Positions 41,525-50,012 of a DNA stretch of 64,000 nt are shown piece after piece. The stretch comes from Pyrobaculum arsenaticum DSM 13514. Lineage in GTDB: Archaea; Thermoproteota; Thermoprotei; Thermoproteales; Thermoproteaceae. The translations under genes were made by a program, and so were the position numbers. The stretch spans positions 372,001-436,000 of the forward strand of contig NC_009376.1 in NCBI RefSeq assembly GCF_000016385.1, given 5' to 3'. The notes beneath the pieces were generated by a model, which saw only the letters and a program-made list of their open reading frames with translations, searched no databases and was not told the DNA's origin. How positions within the stretch are numbered: the first letter of the stretch is position 1; each line of letters starts with the position of its first letter.

Positions 41525-43134
41525 GCCCCCACCTTGCTCTCAGATTTCTCCACCCCCGCCCCTCTTTTCAGTAGCTCTAAGAATTTGTACTCCCTAGTCG
41601 CTACTAGGTACATGGCAAATAAGCCGCCTAAGTTCACTGCAAGTATGACAAGATAAGTGACGGCGAGGAATCCTGGGCTTGTTGCATAGGGCACAGGCGT
41701 CACGACCTCAGAGGGGTACAACAAGCCATATACTGTCCACGGCTTTCTCCCGATCTCCCTCACGGCCCATCCTCCTACGGCGGGTATCACGGTGCCAAGC
41801 ACGAGGAGCAAGGCAAGAATGAAAACTCTCCTCCTCTCGTCGCCCAGAATCCTCGCTATGGCGGCGGCCAGCGACGAGAGCCCTGGCACTTTGTAGAAGT
41901 AGAATAACAACACCGCCGCCGCTAGGCCTCCGATTATCGCAAAGGCGACCTTCACGTAGTAGGTGGTGTGAACCAGCGGCATATACGACATAGCTTTCTG
42001 CAAGTCGGCGAGACAGAGGTCGCTGAGCTTTAGAGAGGCGATGCCGTTTAGGTCCACGGTCTGGCCTGCGAGCTGGAGGACCGTGGGGATGCCCAGCGTC
42101 TTGGCCAAGTCGCCTACGGTGGCGTTTCCGTGGCTGAGACACGCCTTTTCAAACTGGTCGAAGCCCACGATCGGCTTGTTGGGGTCGCCGTATGCCACCA
42201 ACGCGATGATGGGGTCGTTGAAAGTTGTAACGGCGCCCTCCATAAGGGCGAACTTCGTGGGATTGTACTCTACGACCATCTCACCCATGAAGTGGGCCAC
42301 GATCGGCGCCTGGATTACGAAGATCACGGCGAAGGCCCCAGCGAGCGGCTTAACAATCTTCAGGTACTCCTCATTCCCGGTTTTGAAGTACTTATATGCC
42401 CAACCCGCAGTTGCAACTGCCATGCCTATTAGTATTGCCGCTAGTATGTTGTGGAACATCGAAACGAGGGCGTAGGGGCTGTACAGCGCCACGTTTGGAT
42501 CCTTTAGCACAATACCTACGGTCTCCGCGAAGCCGGGCTTCTCAATAATAAGCGAAATCGGCGAGCCGGTTGCAACAGCCGCCAGCTTCAGCGCCACCAG
42601 CTTTTGAACATCCACCACGTTGGGGCCATACTCAGGCATAAACGGGTACAGAGCCTTAGCCACGGGGCCTACACCCCACGGCGCCTGCATCCAGCTGTTG
42701 ACCGTGGTGATTAACACGCCCGAGAGGTAGGCAAACCCGGCATAGGCCGCTAGAATAGCAATACTGACAGGCGGCCTCACCCTCCCCAGGGTGACTATGA
42801 ATAATATGAGGAAGGCTATCTCATTTGAGAATGCTATTAGCTCAAGAGCAAGCGGCACGAATGCAAACGTGGCAATTGCCAGATTAACGCCGGGCCAGAT
42901 CTGGACCAGCCCAAATTCCACTAGCGTACCTGTAATTGCCCCCAACGCGAAGTTAACGGCCAAAACCGCGGTCATGAGCCTGGCGGCGCGGTAGTACACC
43001 TTGTCGCCGGTGCGCCACCACTTCCACAACATCACGCCAATTGCTACGGGCAGTCCAAAAGTCAGCGATATATACACGCCGTGGAAATATACCCCCAAAG
43101 CGCTTAGTGGTCGAAGTAGGTTTGGATTCGGCAT
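41521..43134 (-). CDS. cydA: Cytochrome bd-type quinol oxidase subunit I
   Basis: 537 aa from ATG 43134, with a TATA-like AAATTTAAC (minus strand) 21-29 bases upstream; longer starts would add an unlikely 65 residues. Key features: His in VYFHGVYISLTFGLPVAIGV (heme b595 side), AITGTLVEFGLVQIWPG with the conserved Glu, the quinol-loop region NSWMQAPWGVGPV, QAPIVAHFMGEMVVEYNPTKFA, and VGGWAVREIGRKPWTVYGLL near the C-terminus. About ten membrane helices. It accepts electrons from menaquinol and reduces O2 without proton pumping. Confidence 0.88.
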   Translation of the reverse strand: MPNPNLLRPLSALGVYFHGVYISLTFGLPVAIGVMLWKWWRTGDKVYYRAARLMTAVLAVNFALGAITGTLVEFGLVQIWPGVNLAIATFAFVPLALELIAFSNEIAFLILFIVTLGRVRPPVSIAILAAYAGFAYLSGVLITTVNSWMQAPWGVGPVAKALYPFMPEYGPNVVDVQKLVALKLAAVATGSPISLIIEKPGFAETVGIVLKDPNVALYSPYALVSMFHNILAAILIGMAVATAGWAYKYFKTGNEEYLKIVKPLAGAFAVIFVIQAPIVAHFMGEMVVEYNPTKFALMEGAVTTFNDPIIALVAYGDPNKPIVGFDQFEKACLSHGNATVGDLAKTLGIPTVLQLAGQTVDLNGIASLKLSDLCLADLQKAMSYMPLVHTTYYVKVAFAIIGGLAAAVLLFYFYKVPGLSSLAAAIARILGDERRRVFILALLLVLGTVIPAVGGWAVREIGRKPWTVYGLLYPSEVVTPVPYATSPGFLAVTYLVILAVNLGGLFAMYLVATREYKFLELLKRGAGVEKSESKVGA

Positions 43135-43514
43135 GATGACCACAAATTTGGTAGTTAAATTTGTTGTAGAACAGATTTGTAGAAAAAAGATGCTTTGATG
43201 TTCTAGAATATATACGCGGTTAGGGGGAATCAACGTCGGCTCAACGTTCTGGAGATCCCCCGCGGCTCCCCAACGCGCGTAAAAGGTAAACTGTAGGCTA
43301 AACACCACCGGCATCTTCCCCCGCCCCAAAGGGCAAGGCTCGTTGTTCTATTGTCTAACTGTCAGATCCGGCGTGCGCAAAAGGTGGCCTAAGTCGCTGT
43401 TCAGTACCCCGCCGACCCTCCGCTTGCAACTACTTCCAAGGGAAGTGAGGAAGACGGCGTGGACGTCGCCTTGAGAGGGGTGGATCCACAGCTTATGGCA
43501 TCTGAGGAGGGCAG
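43135..43514. other. Intergenic, cydA promoter
   Basis: The left edge holds the cydA promoter. The rest has no gene I can support. A plus-strand open stretch ending at 43516-43518 (KGSEEDGVDVALRGV) is too short and unsupported. Confidence 0.4.
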
Positions 43515-44000
43515 GTGATTAACACATATAACCCAGAGGCTTGGGAGATGGATATGGGGTGGGGCAAGTGGCTCCGCTCCGTGGACGTGTACGCAATTAA
43601 TAGCTTTATTCAAGAATCGGAGCCGATAATGGCTTTCTTAGGTTATAGGATCGTTGAGCTGACAGAGGGGAGGGCTTGCGCGGAGTTTGACGGCGGACAG
43701 AATACCAGAAGAGTTGGCGGTGTGCTCCACGGCGGCGCCATCATGGTAGCGCTGGACGAGACCATGGGCCTTGCCGCGCTTACTGTAAACGACTGGGAAG
43801 ATCAAGTTACGGTGGAGTTGAAGGTAAGCTTCTTGGAGCCGGGCGTCAAACCGCCTTTTAGGGCATGCGGCTGGGTTGTGCGGCGGGGTAACAGGTTGGC
43901 TTTTGTAGAAGGCGAGGTGAGGGATGGCGATGGGAGGCTGATAGCCAAGGCGTTCGGCACTTGGTACTTCTTAAAAAGGCTTGTGGGAGAAGGCAAATAA
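43515..44000 (+). CDS. PaaI-type hotdog-fold thioesterase
   Basis: 161 aa from GTG 43515; ATG 43548 is an alternative. Hotdog fold with the PaaI/4HBT core motif RRVGGVLHGGAIMVALDETMG (catalytic Asp/Glu in DETMG), then VTVELKVSFLEPG and GTWYFLKRL. Such enzymes hydrolyse acyl- or aryl-CoA thioesters. It is not linked to the acyl-CoA cluster 12 kb away but could act on the same pool. Confidence 0.85.
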   Translation: MINTYNPEAWEMDMGWGKWLRSVDVYAINSFIQESEPIMAFLGYRIVELTEGRACAEFDGGQNTRRVGGVLHGGAIMVALDETMGLAALTVNDWEDQVTVELKVSFLEPGVKPPFRACGWVVRRGNRLAFVEGEVRDGDGRLIAKAFGTWYFLKRLVGEGK

Positions 44001-44029
44001 GCTTATAATCTGGAAACGCCTCCGTCTCC

Positions 44030-44287
44030 GTGTTGAGACTTGTGGTTATTGGGATTGCGCTGATTGCGCTGGGCTTTGCCCTGTTGGGTCTAGCCGCATT
44101 GCTCACAACCGCGAAGAACGCCGCAGTTGCGGGCGGGGCAGTGGGTTGCGTGTTGGTGTTCTTCGTGCCTATATGCTTCGGCGGCGGCGCCCCGGAGGCG
44201 GTGTACATCGGTGTGGCCGTGGCGGCAGTTCTAATGTTCGCAACGGCGGTGTTGCAGTGGCTTCTGTTAAAGAAGGCGGCTGGCTAG
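44030..44287 (+). CDS. Small DUF131-type membrane protein
   Basis: 85 aa from GTG 44030, with a TATA box GCTTATAATC about 20-30 bases upstream. Two membrane helices (residues 3-27 and 54-78) flank a Gly-rich middle (AVAGGAVGCVLVFFVPICFGGG) like the conserved central motif of DUF131 proteins. It ends in a 4-base overlap with the convergent gene, which is a paralogue. Confidence 0.65.
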   Translation: MLRLVVIGIALIALGFALLGLAALLTTAKNAAVAGGAVGCVLVFFVPICFGGGAPEAVYIGVAVAAVLMFATAVLQWLLLKKAAG

Positions 44288-44532
44288 CGGAGGAGGGGTA
44301 GGAGGAAAAGAAGAAGCGCCATCGCCGCAAGCGCCACCGCGAGGATCAGCATTAGCCTGGCGATTCTTTCGCTTGTGCCAAACACAATAGGCACAGGTCC
44401 TATGAGCACAACCCCTCCCGCCTCTACCCGGCCCTCCTCTCCACTCCCCCGTAAAGCGGACAACAGCAAAGCGAGTACTATGAGGAAGAACCCTGCGAAG
44501 ATCAGCAACAACGCCAACACTATTATGTCCAC
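44284..44532 (-). CDS. Small DUF131-type membrane protein
   Basis: 82 aa from GTG 44532, placed by a TATA-like TTTTTAAAGA about 25 bases upstream; a longer start at 44571 would include the promoter. Two membrane helices around the motif EAGGVVLIGPVPIVFGTS, the typical DUF131 centre. Function unknown. It is convergent and overlapping with its paralogue at 44030-44287, and divergent from glycerate kinase. Confidence 0.7.
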   Translation of the reverse strand: MDIIVLALLLIFAGFFLIVLALLLSALRGSGEEGRVEAGGVVLIGPVPIVFGTSERIARLMLILAVALAAMALLLFLLPLLR

Positions 44533-44600
44533 GCCCCCAGACACCGGTGTCTTTAAAAACTTGCAGGCCAAAACATATATAGCCGGATCAAGAGTATTTA

Positions 44601-45929
44601 GTGATTATTAAAAATAAGGAGGTACTTCTCCGTATTCCCAAGGCAGACGTCCTACTAGACGCCGTTGAGGCGGCCCTCGAAGCCGCCGATCCCTACAACG
44701 CCGTTTTGTCCAAAGTTAAGCTCCTTGGCAATTACGTCGAGGTTGAGGGAAAGAGGTTCGAAATCGGGAGGGCTGTGCACGTGGTAGGCTTCGGCAAGGC
44801 CTCGGCTAGGATGGCCGAGGCGTTGGTGGAGATCTTCGGAGACTTAATAGCCGGCGGCGTCGTGATCACGCCTACGGGAGGCAATCGCGTTGGCCCCGTT
44901 GAGGTGTTGAAAGGCAACCACCCCCTCCCCGGAGAAGACACGCTTAAAGCATCCAAGAGGCTTCTAGAATATCTACAAGAAGTTAGAGAGGGGGATACGG
45001 TCTTTGTGGCGATCTCCGGCGGCGGATCTGCCCTATTCGAGGTGCCGGAGGAGGGGGTAGAGCTGGGCGAAATCGCCAAGCTTTCGGACGAGTTGATGAA
45101 GAGGGGGGCCGACATCGTTGAGCTCAACACAGTTAGAAAAAGGCTCTCCGCGGTGAAGGGTGGGAAGCTGTTGAGGAACATAAAGGCGAGGCGCGTGGTC
45201 TCCCTAATCGTTAGCGACGTGGTGGGCGACCGCCTCGACACAATAGCCTCCGGCCCCACGGCGCCCGACGCGACGGACAAGACCTTCGCAGTTGCAGTGT
45301 TGAAGAAATACGGCCTCTGGGACTCGTTGCCCGAGAGATTGCGTCGCCTAATTGAGATTGAAACCCCTAAGGCGGGGGATCCGCTTTTCGATAAGGTCAT
45401 AAACGTGCCTGTGGTCAACAACCTCGGCTCTCTCCAGAAGGCGGCAGAGCGCCTCGCCTTGCGCGGCTACAACACGATAATACTAACGTCCATGCTGGAG
45501 GGGGAGGCCCGTGAGGTCGGGAGGGTTCTCGCCTCTGTTATTAAAAGCGCGGCGCTCCACGGCTTTCCAGCATCTCCGCCCGTCGCAATTCTAGCCGGCG
45601 GTGAGACCGTAGTAACTGTGAGAGGCAGAGGAAGGGGAGGCAGAAACCAGGAGATGTGCCTCTCCCTAGCCATGGCGATAAGAGGGCTCAACGCCACGGC
45701 TGCCTGCGTGGCCACTGACGGCATCGACGGGAACAGCCCAGCCGCCGGAGCCCTCATCGACGGCGGCGTCGTAGAGGAGGCCGAGAGGCTGGGGGTGAAC
45801 CCGGCTGAGTACCTAGACAACAACGACAGCTACACCTTCTTCGAGAAGCTCGGCAGGGCCATAATCACCGGCTACACAGGGGTAAACGTCAACGACATAT
45901 TCCTCGCGGTTGTGGATAAAGATAAATAG
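44601..45929 (+). CDS. Glycerate 2-kinase (MOFRL family)
   Basis: 442 aa from GTG 44601. The N-terminal domain has AVHVVGFGKASARMAEALVE, the GGGSALFEVPEEGV phosphate-binding loop and ELNTVRKRLSAVKGGKLL. The C-terminal MOFRL domain has GGETVVTVRGRGRGGRNQE and ATDGIDGNSPAAGALIDG. It phosphorylates glycerate to 2-phosphoglycerate, the step of the non-phosphorylative Entner-Doudoroff route used by Thermoproteales. The TATA-like ACATATATAG is about 25 bases upstream. Confidence 0.92.
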   Translation: MIIKNKEVLLRIPKADVLLDAVEAALEAADPYNAVLSKVKLLGNYVEVEGKRFEIGRAVHVVGFGKASARMAEALVEIFGDLIAGGVVITPTGGNRVGPVEVLKGNHPLPGEDTLKASKRLLEYLQEVREGDTVFVAISGGGSALFEVPEEGVELGEIAKLSDELMKRGADIVELNTVRKRLSAVKGGKLLRNIKARRVVSLIVSDVVGDRLDTIASGPTAPDATDKTFAVAVLKKYGLWDSLPERLRRLIEIETPKAGDPLFDKVINVPVVNNLGSLQKAAERLALRGYNTIILTSMLEGEAREVGRVLASVIKSAALHGFPASPPVAILAGGETVVTVRGRGRGGRNQEMCLSLAMAIRGLNATAACVATDGIDGNSPAAGALIDGGVVEEAERLGVNPAEYLDNNDSYTFFEKLGRAIITGYTGVNVNDIFLAVVDKDK

Positions 45930-45947
45930 GGAGACCCCCCAGCTGAC

Positions 45948-46745
45948 GTGTCTGCTCTTCTAAGCCGGCTGGCGCGCAAAGGCGAGGAGGAGTTCTTCGC
46001 CCGCCTCCTCGAGCTGGAGAAGAGGGAATACGGCCTTAGATACATCCCGGCAGACGCGGTGGGCTACGCCGTGGTCTGCCCCCGCTACGGCGCCCTATAC
46101 GCAGAGGAGCGGGAAGTAGCCGTCTTCGCCAGGGCGCTGATGGACAGAGTAAAATACGCCGTCTTGCTTAGAATAGCCGACTCGAAGGTTGTTGACTCAC
46201 TAGTCGCCAAGGCGGCCAGCGGCGACTCCGGCGCGGCGAGGAGGTTGCTGGACGTCGGCCGCGGCCTCACGACCAGCGAGTTGCAACGCGCCTTCGACGA
46301 TCTAAAACGCGATTTTGAACACTACAGCAAGGCCGCGCGTGGTCCTCCGCCACACGGCTCAGCAGAGGAGGCCTACCACTTCTACAAGTACGCGGAGGTC
46401 CTCCCCTACGTGGGCTACGCAGACGTCTGGGAGGACATGGTCATCTACTCAATAGCCGGCATAGCCGACGACTACGTCTACGTGTTTAAATACGCGGGGG
46501 GCGGCCTGCAGTACGAGACCTACAAAGCCATGGCGGCTGCGGAGGGCGACGTCGCGGCAAAGATATGGGGGAGGCGGAGAGTGAAGATCCACATACAGCC
46601 CCGGGACGCACCGCCCAGGCTCTCGTGGGGTGAGCCCAAAGATCCCGCCCCCCACTACAAGGCGCTGAGGCGGGGAGAGTGCAGAAGAGGGCCGCTATGC
46701 CGCATATGCCCGTGGAGGGGAGACTGCGAATGTTTCACGAAATGA
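45948..46745 (+). CDS. Unknown 265-aa protein with a C-terminal Cys cluster, coupled to MNT-HEPN
   Basis: Starts GTG 45948, 18 bases after glycerate kinase. Not recognised. The body is helical and charged, with a Tyr-rich middle (AYHFYKYAEVLPYVGYADVW). The last 20 residues carry four cysteines in C-x6-C-x2-C-x5-C-x-C spacing (ECRRGPLCRICPWRGDCEC), reminiscent of the iron-sulfur-binding end of Cas4-type nucleases or of a small zinc site. No PD-(D/E)XK core could be placed with confidence. Its stop overlaps the MNT start (ATGA at 46742-46745), so it is translationally coupled to the MNT-HEPN pair. Confidence 0.65.
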   Translation: MSALLSRLARKGEEEFFARLLELEKREYGLRYIPADAVGYAVVCPRYGALYAEEREVAVFARALMDRVKYAVLLRIADSKVVDSLVAKAASGDSGAARRLLDVGRGLTTSELQRAFDDLKRDFEHYSKAARGPPPHGSAEEAYHFYKYAEVLPYVGYADVWEDMVIYSIAGIADDYVYVFKYAGGGLQYETYKAMAAAEGDVAAKIWGRRRVKIHIQPRDAPPRLSWGEPKDPAPHYKALRRGECRRGPLCRICPWRGDCECFTK

Positions 46746-47134
46746 CAAGTGCGCTGGAGGGCTTTACCTGGGAGCGGTACGGGGTGAGGTTCGCCCTTCT
46801 CTTCGGCTCGAGAGCAAGGCGGGGGGTGGCTGTGAAGGGAGACTGGGACATAGCGGTGTGGCCGGACCCCAGGGATAAGTATGGAGACCTAGTGGCAGAT
46901 CTTGCAGCACGTCTCGGCGTGAGGGAGGAGCAGATAGACCTCGTAATCCTCGACGATGAGACGCCATGCGCCTTAGTTTTAGAAATCGCCGCGGGGAAGC
47001 CCCTCTACTATAGAGACCTCAAGGAATTTCTAGACGTCCTCTACCTCTACGTGAATGTGTGTATCGACCACTTCATTACGTTGGAGAAAGTCGGCTCTTG
47101 GGAGGCCCAGGTTAGGAGAGTATGGCAGTCTTAA
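46742..47134 (+). CDS. Minimal nucleotidyltransferase antitoxin, MntA-like
   Basis: 130 aa from ATG 46742, chosen because it overlaps the previous stop by 4 bases; an earlier in-frame start lies deep inside the previous gene. It has the motif GSRARRGVAVKGDWDIAV (G-S-x10-D-x-D) and a third acidic site in EEQIDLVILDD. MntA-type enzymes inactivate HEPN toxins by adenylylating a Tyr next to the catalytic His. It overlaps the HEPN gene by 13 bases. Confidence 0.88.
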   Translation: MTSALEGFTWERYGVRFALLFGSRARRGVAVKGDWDIAVWPDPRDKYGDLVADLAARLGVREEQIDLVILDDETPCALVLEIAAGKPLYYRDLKEFLDVLYLYVNVCIDHFITLEKVGSWEAQVRRVWQS

Positions 47135-47526
47135 AAGAGCTCGCACGTAGCGTGTTGGGATACGCGGCGGAGCTCGACGCCTATACCAAGGAGGATTTAG
47201 AAGATGCCAAGAAGCTCTACGGGGCGATGTACCTGCTGATGTCCCAGAGCCAAGCCCTTATAGACATGGCAGAGAGGGCAGCGTCGCTACTGGGCGTCGC
47301 CCCCAGAGGCTACATAGACGCCGGCAAAATACTAGCTACACACGGCGTTTTCTCGGAAGAGGACTTAGCCCATTACATAAGCATTGTGAAATTCAGAAAT
47401 ATTCTGGTACATAAGTACCAGATTGTAAAGACAGAAATAATTAAAGATAGTGTATTAAATAGGAAATATAAAAAGGCTGTTGAACTCGCCTTGAAGATTT
47501 TACGACATTTTGAAGAAGATCCATGA
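47122..47526 (+). CDS. HepT-like HEPN RNase toxin (DUF86)
   Basis: 134 aa. DUF86-type helices with MYLLMSQSQALIDMAERAAS and the active motif FRNILVHKYQ, which contains R-x4-H-x-Y: Arg and His for RNA cleavage and the Tyr that MntA modifies. With the upstream MNT gene this is a complete type VII toxin-antitoxin arrangement. The last 40 codons are AT-richer than the rest. The stretch 47527-47737 holds nothing I can support. Confidence 0.9.
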   Translation: MAVLKELARSVLGYAAELDAYTKEDLEDAKKLYGAMYLLMSQSQALIDMAERAASLLGVAPRGYIDAGKILATHGVFSEEDLAHYISIVKFRNILVHKYQIVKTEIIKDSVLNRKYKKAVELALKILRHFEEDP

Positions 47527-47737
47527 GGTTCTTCTTACTTCTTCTAGCGCCTTTTCGGCGGCTTCTGTGAACATCGCTAGCAAGCTACGCCGCTGTGAAA
47601 AGCCGCGGCAGTCACAGCCGCCGGAATCAAGCCCCCTCATAGCCCTCAGACATCCCCAGACACGAGGCGCGTGTTAGAAGGCCCGACTGCCGCACGTCTT
47701 GACTGTGGGCGTCTCGCCGCCCCCTCGGCGCGGCGTA

Positions 47738-48243
47738 TTATTCGCCGGGGCTGACCTCCACAGCCAGTTCCAGCGGCTCTCCGCCTTTCGACGGCCTTTG
47801 CGCCGTTTTCAAGGCCACCTCAACGGCGTGGCAGGTGTGTCCAAGAACGCGCCGTCTGCCGCCCGCGTAGAAGAGCGCGTAGTCAACCCCCTCCCGCGAT
47901 CAGATGTTAGCTCACCTGCCAAGGCGCTGGGCCTTGGCCAGCCGCCGGCCTGTTAGAAAACGCGGCGGCGGGCGCGTCGTACACATGGCTTAAGAGCGCC
48001 GAGTCCCCTACGCCGCGCCTCTTCCCACGCGGCCGAGGCCCTCTCTGGGCTTGGGGAGTATACCAGCCTCGCCGTGTCTGTGCCTAACAACGTAGCCCAC
48101 CACAAGGCCGGCCTCCGGGGAGAAGAAGACCCCCTCCAAATCAACCCCCTCAACACCCCCACGTAGCCCTCGACGAAGGATCTCAAGTACTCCTCAAAAA
48201 GCCCCGAGGAAACCCCACTCGGCCATGGTAAATGGCATGGAAA
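47738..48243 (-). pseudogene. Unidentified gene remnant with several frameshifts
   Basis: Minus-strand protein-like segments in successive frames: SFVEGYVGVLRG continuing as VDLEGVFFSPEAGLVVGYVV, then SALLSHVYDAPAAAF, then VDYALFYAGGRRRVLGHTCH and a segment ending EPLELAVEVSPGE at TAA 47740-47738. At least two frame changes and extra stops are needed. I do not recognise the parent family; a PaREP2-related gene is possible given the genus. Confidence 0.45.
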
Positions 48244-48580
48244 TTTCCGACTCCATCGGCGAGAATTTGCCGAAGACCTCGACTAAAGCAATCTAAGGTT
48301 TTATCTTTACAACTGTACAAGACCGTCGTGGTCTAGAGCTGGATTCTCCTAAGTATCAACATTTGTTCGAGGTTTAAGCGTTGAGATGCCTCCAAGTGAC
48401 TGGTAAATAGAGTCCTCGGCTGAGTCGTTAGTTGACTTCCGCTAACACGCGGATGCCTCTCGTAGGACGCAGTCTGCGGCCTATCAGTCCCCGGGCAAGT
48501 CATACACGCCAACATAGGGTTAAGAATCTCGGCGCGCCTCCCTATGCTGTCAAGCTTTTAAAATGTGGGTAATGTGTAGT
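48244..48580. other. Intergenic, no gene seen
   Basis: No convincing frame. The right edge carries a TATA-like CTTTTAAAAT for the next gene. Confidence 0.4.
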
Positions 48581-49213
48581 ATGTTTACAAATGAACGCGC
48601 AGTTGCAAGGTGGCTTGCTAAAACCCTAAAGGGTTGCGATTCGCGGCTTGGCGAGGTGTTGCTGGAAGGCGCAATATCGAGAACGCAGATGGAGGCGCTT
48701 GCCAAGGGTCTTGGCTCTCGAATCCCGGCTTTTATGGCTAAGCCGGACCTCGTGCTAGTTGTGAGAGAGCCGGAAAGCGGCAGGCACGTCCTCGCCGCTG
48801 TGGAGCTTAAGTACTTCAAAACCGCTGGGAAAAAACGTTGGAGGAGGGCCTACCGTGAATTTGGCCAGCCGCTTAGGTACTACCTCTACGGCTTCGACGT
48901 GGCTGTCCTCGTACACGTCTTTGAAAGTGGGATAGTAGACGCGGACGTGGAGACCTACAGCGAAGTGGTAGGAGAGGTAGTGGAGAAGCTCAAGTTGCCA
49001 ACAGCCTACATCTCTCTGAAAATAGCCGACGCTGAGAGGGGGTTGCTGAAGGCGTTTAAGCCCCAGAAGCTCGGAGCTGTGGGGATATGCCACGTCGCCA
49101 AGTGGATACTCGAATACTGCGCCGAGGCGAGAAACCCGCTACTACCCAGCGACAAGGAGATTTTAGAGAGGAGAAACATCTTAAAAGCCGTATTGTGCCG
49201 TAGCCGCTGTTGA
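48581..49213 (+). CDS. PD-(D/E)XK nuclease-superfamily protein
   Basis: 210 aa from ATG 48581, with TATA-like CTTTTAAAAT about 20-27 bases upstream. The restriction-endonuclease-like core is visible: Asp in AKPDLVLVVREPE, then E-x-K in AAVELKYFK (about residues 52-82), followed by the QPLRYYLYGFDVAVLVHVFE segment seen in archaeal members of this superfamily. The C-terminal 60 residues have three Cys (CHVAKWILEYC and CRSRC). Probably a DNA- or RNA-acting enzyme of a stand-alone defence or repair type; no partner gene is evident. Confidence 0.7.
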   Translation: MFTNERAVARWLAKTLKGCDSRLGEVLLEGAISRTQMEALAKGLGSRIPAFMAKPDLVLVVREPESGRHVLAAVELKYFKTAGKKRWRRAYREFGQPLRYYLYGFDVAVLVHVFESGIVDADVETYSEVVGEVVEKLKLPTAYISLKIADAERGLLKAFKPQKLGAVGICHVAKWILEYCAEARNPLLPSDKEILERRNILKAVLCRSRC

Positions 49214-49562
49214 ATATGGACGGGCTTCGGCGTCTGCCAGGCGTAAATGAGGCTTGCTGGAGGAGTCTCGTACCACTGCCTATGCGTCGCAACGTTCCAA
49301 AGCCCTTATCGATGACGTATTTCCGCCAGCGTAGGCCAGTGAAGGGCAGTAGGCTCTACGTCTCTCATTCTTAGTTATTAATAACGTCGCCAAGGGTTGT
49401 CGCGGATTAGACGGCTTAGACTAAATCTGGGCGCAACTACAGATCTTACGGGAGCTCTCCGCGCAGAGGCACTAGAAGCCCAAGGCGAGGGGCTTCTACG
49501 ACTTGCTGGACGAGTACCTAAGCCGCTAGGGAGACGGAGACCGGAGACCCCAGGGGGTAGCC
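49214..49562 (+). other. Possible upstream part of a PaREP2-like gene, interrupted
   Basis: In frame with the next ORF, the sequence from about 49435 reads LQILRELSAQRH*KPKARGF and YDLLDEYLSR*GDGD before its GTG, with two TAG codons. This may be the lost front of a longer PaREP2-type protein. The first 200 bases show nothing. Confidence 0.4.
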
Positions 49563-49898
49563 GTGGAGGATGCGGAGAGGGACATTAAAGCAGTGATAAA
49601 GGATGTAAAGGTGAAGTGGGAGGGCGGCAGGCCGAGGATCGTCGTGGAGTACGAGGCAAACGGCGAGGCAAAGTCCCTCTCCTTTATCTGGGGCGTAGCG
49701 ACAGGCGGAAAGGTCATTGCCGGCGTGAAGCTAAGCTACGAAAAAGCCGCCGTCCTTGCGGCGTTAACGGGGGACGACAGGCTGAAGGGCAGAAAAGGCG
49801 TGGCGGCACTTTACGCCAAGCACCTATTCGCCTTGGCGAAGATAAAAGGCGTCGGCTGGGGGCTTTTGAGGTGGTACACCGAGGCAATGGCCGAGTAG
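49563..49898 (+). CDS. PaREP2-like small protein
   Basis: 111 aa from GTG 49563. A beta-rich first half (IVVEYEANGEAKSLSFIWG) is followed by helices with KAAVLAALTGDDRLKGRKGV and KHLFALAKIKGVGWGLLRWY. This pattern recalls the PaREP2 family, a multicopy Pyrobaculum family of unknown role; the assignment is from memory. The in-frame upstream sequence also looks coding but contains stops, so this may be the surviving C-terminal domain of a larger gene. Confidence 0.55.
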   Translation: MEDAERDIKAVIKDVKVKWEGGRPRIVVEYEANGEAKSLSFIWGVATGGKVIAGVKLSYEKAAVLAALTGDDRLKGRKGVAALYAKHLFALAKIKGVGWGLLRWYTEAMAE

Positions 49899-50012
49899 AC
49901 GGCAATAAATAGCTTAAGTTAGTTATGTTATGTGTGATGACTCGGTTCTATGCTGAGGTTGATGTGTGCCGAGTTCGCTGATAAATATAAAAAGGGGGGC
50001 GAATAGCCTTAT

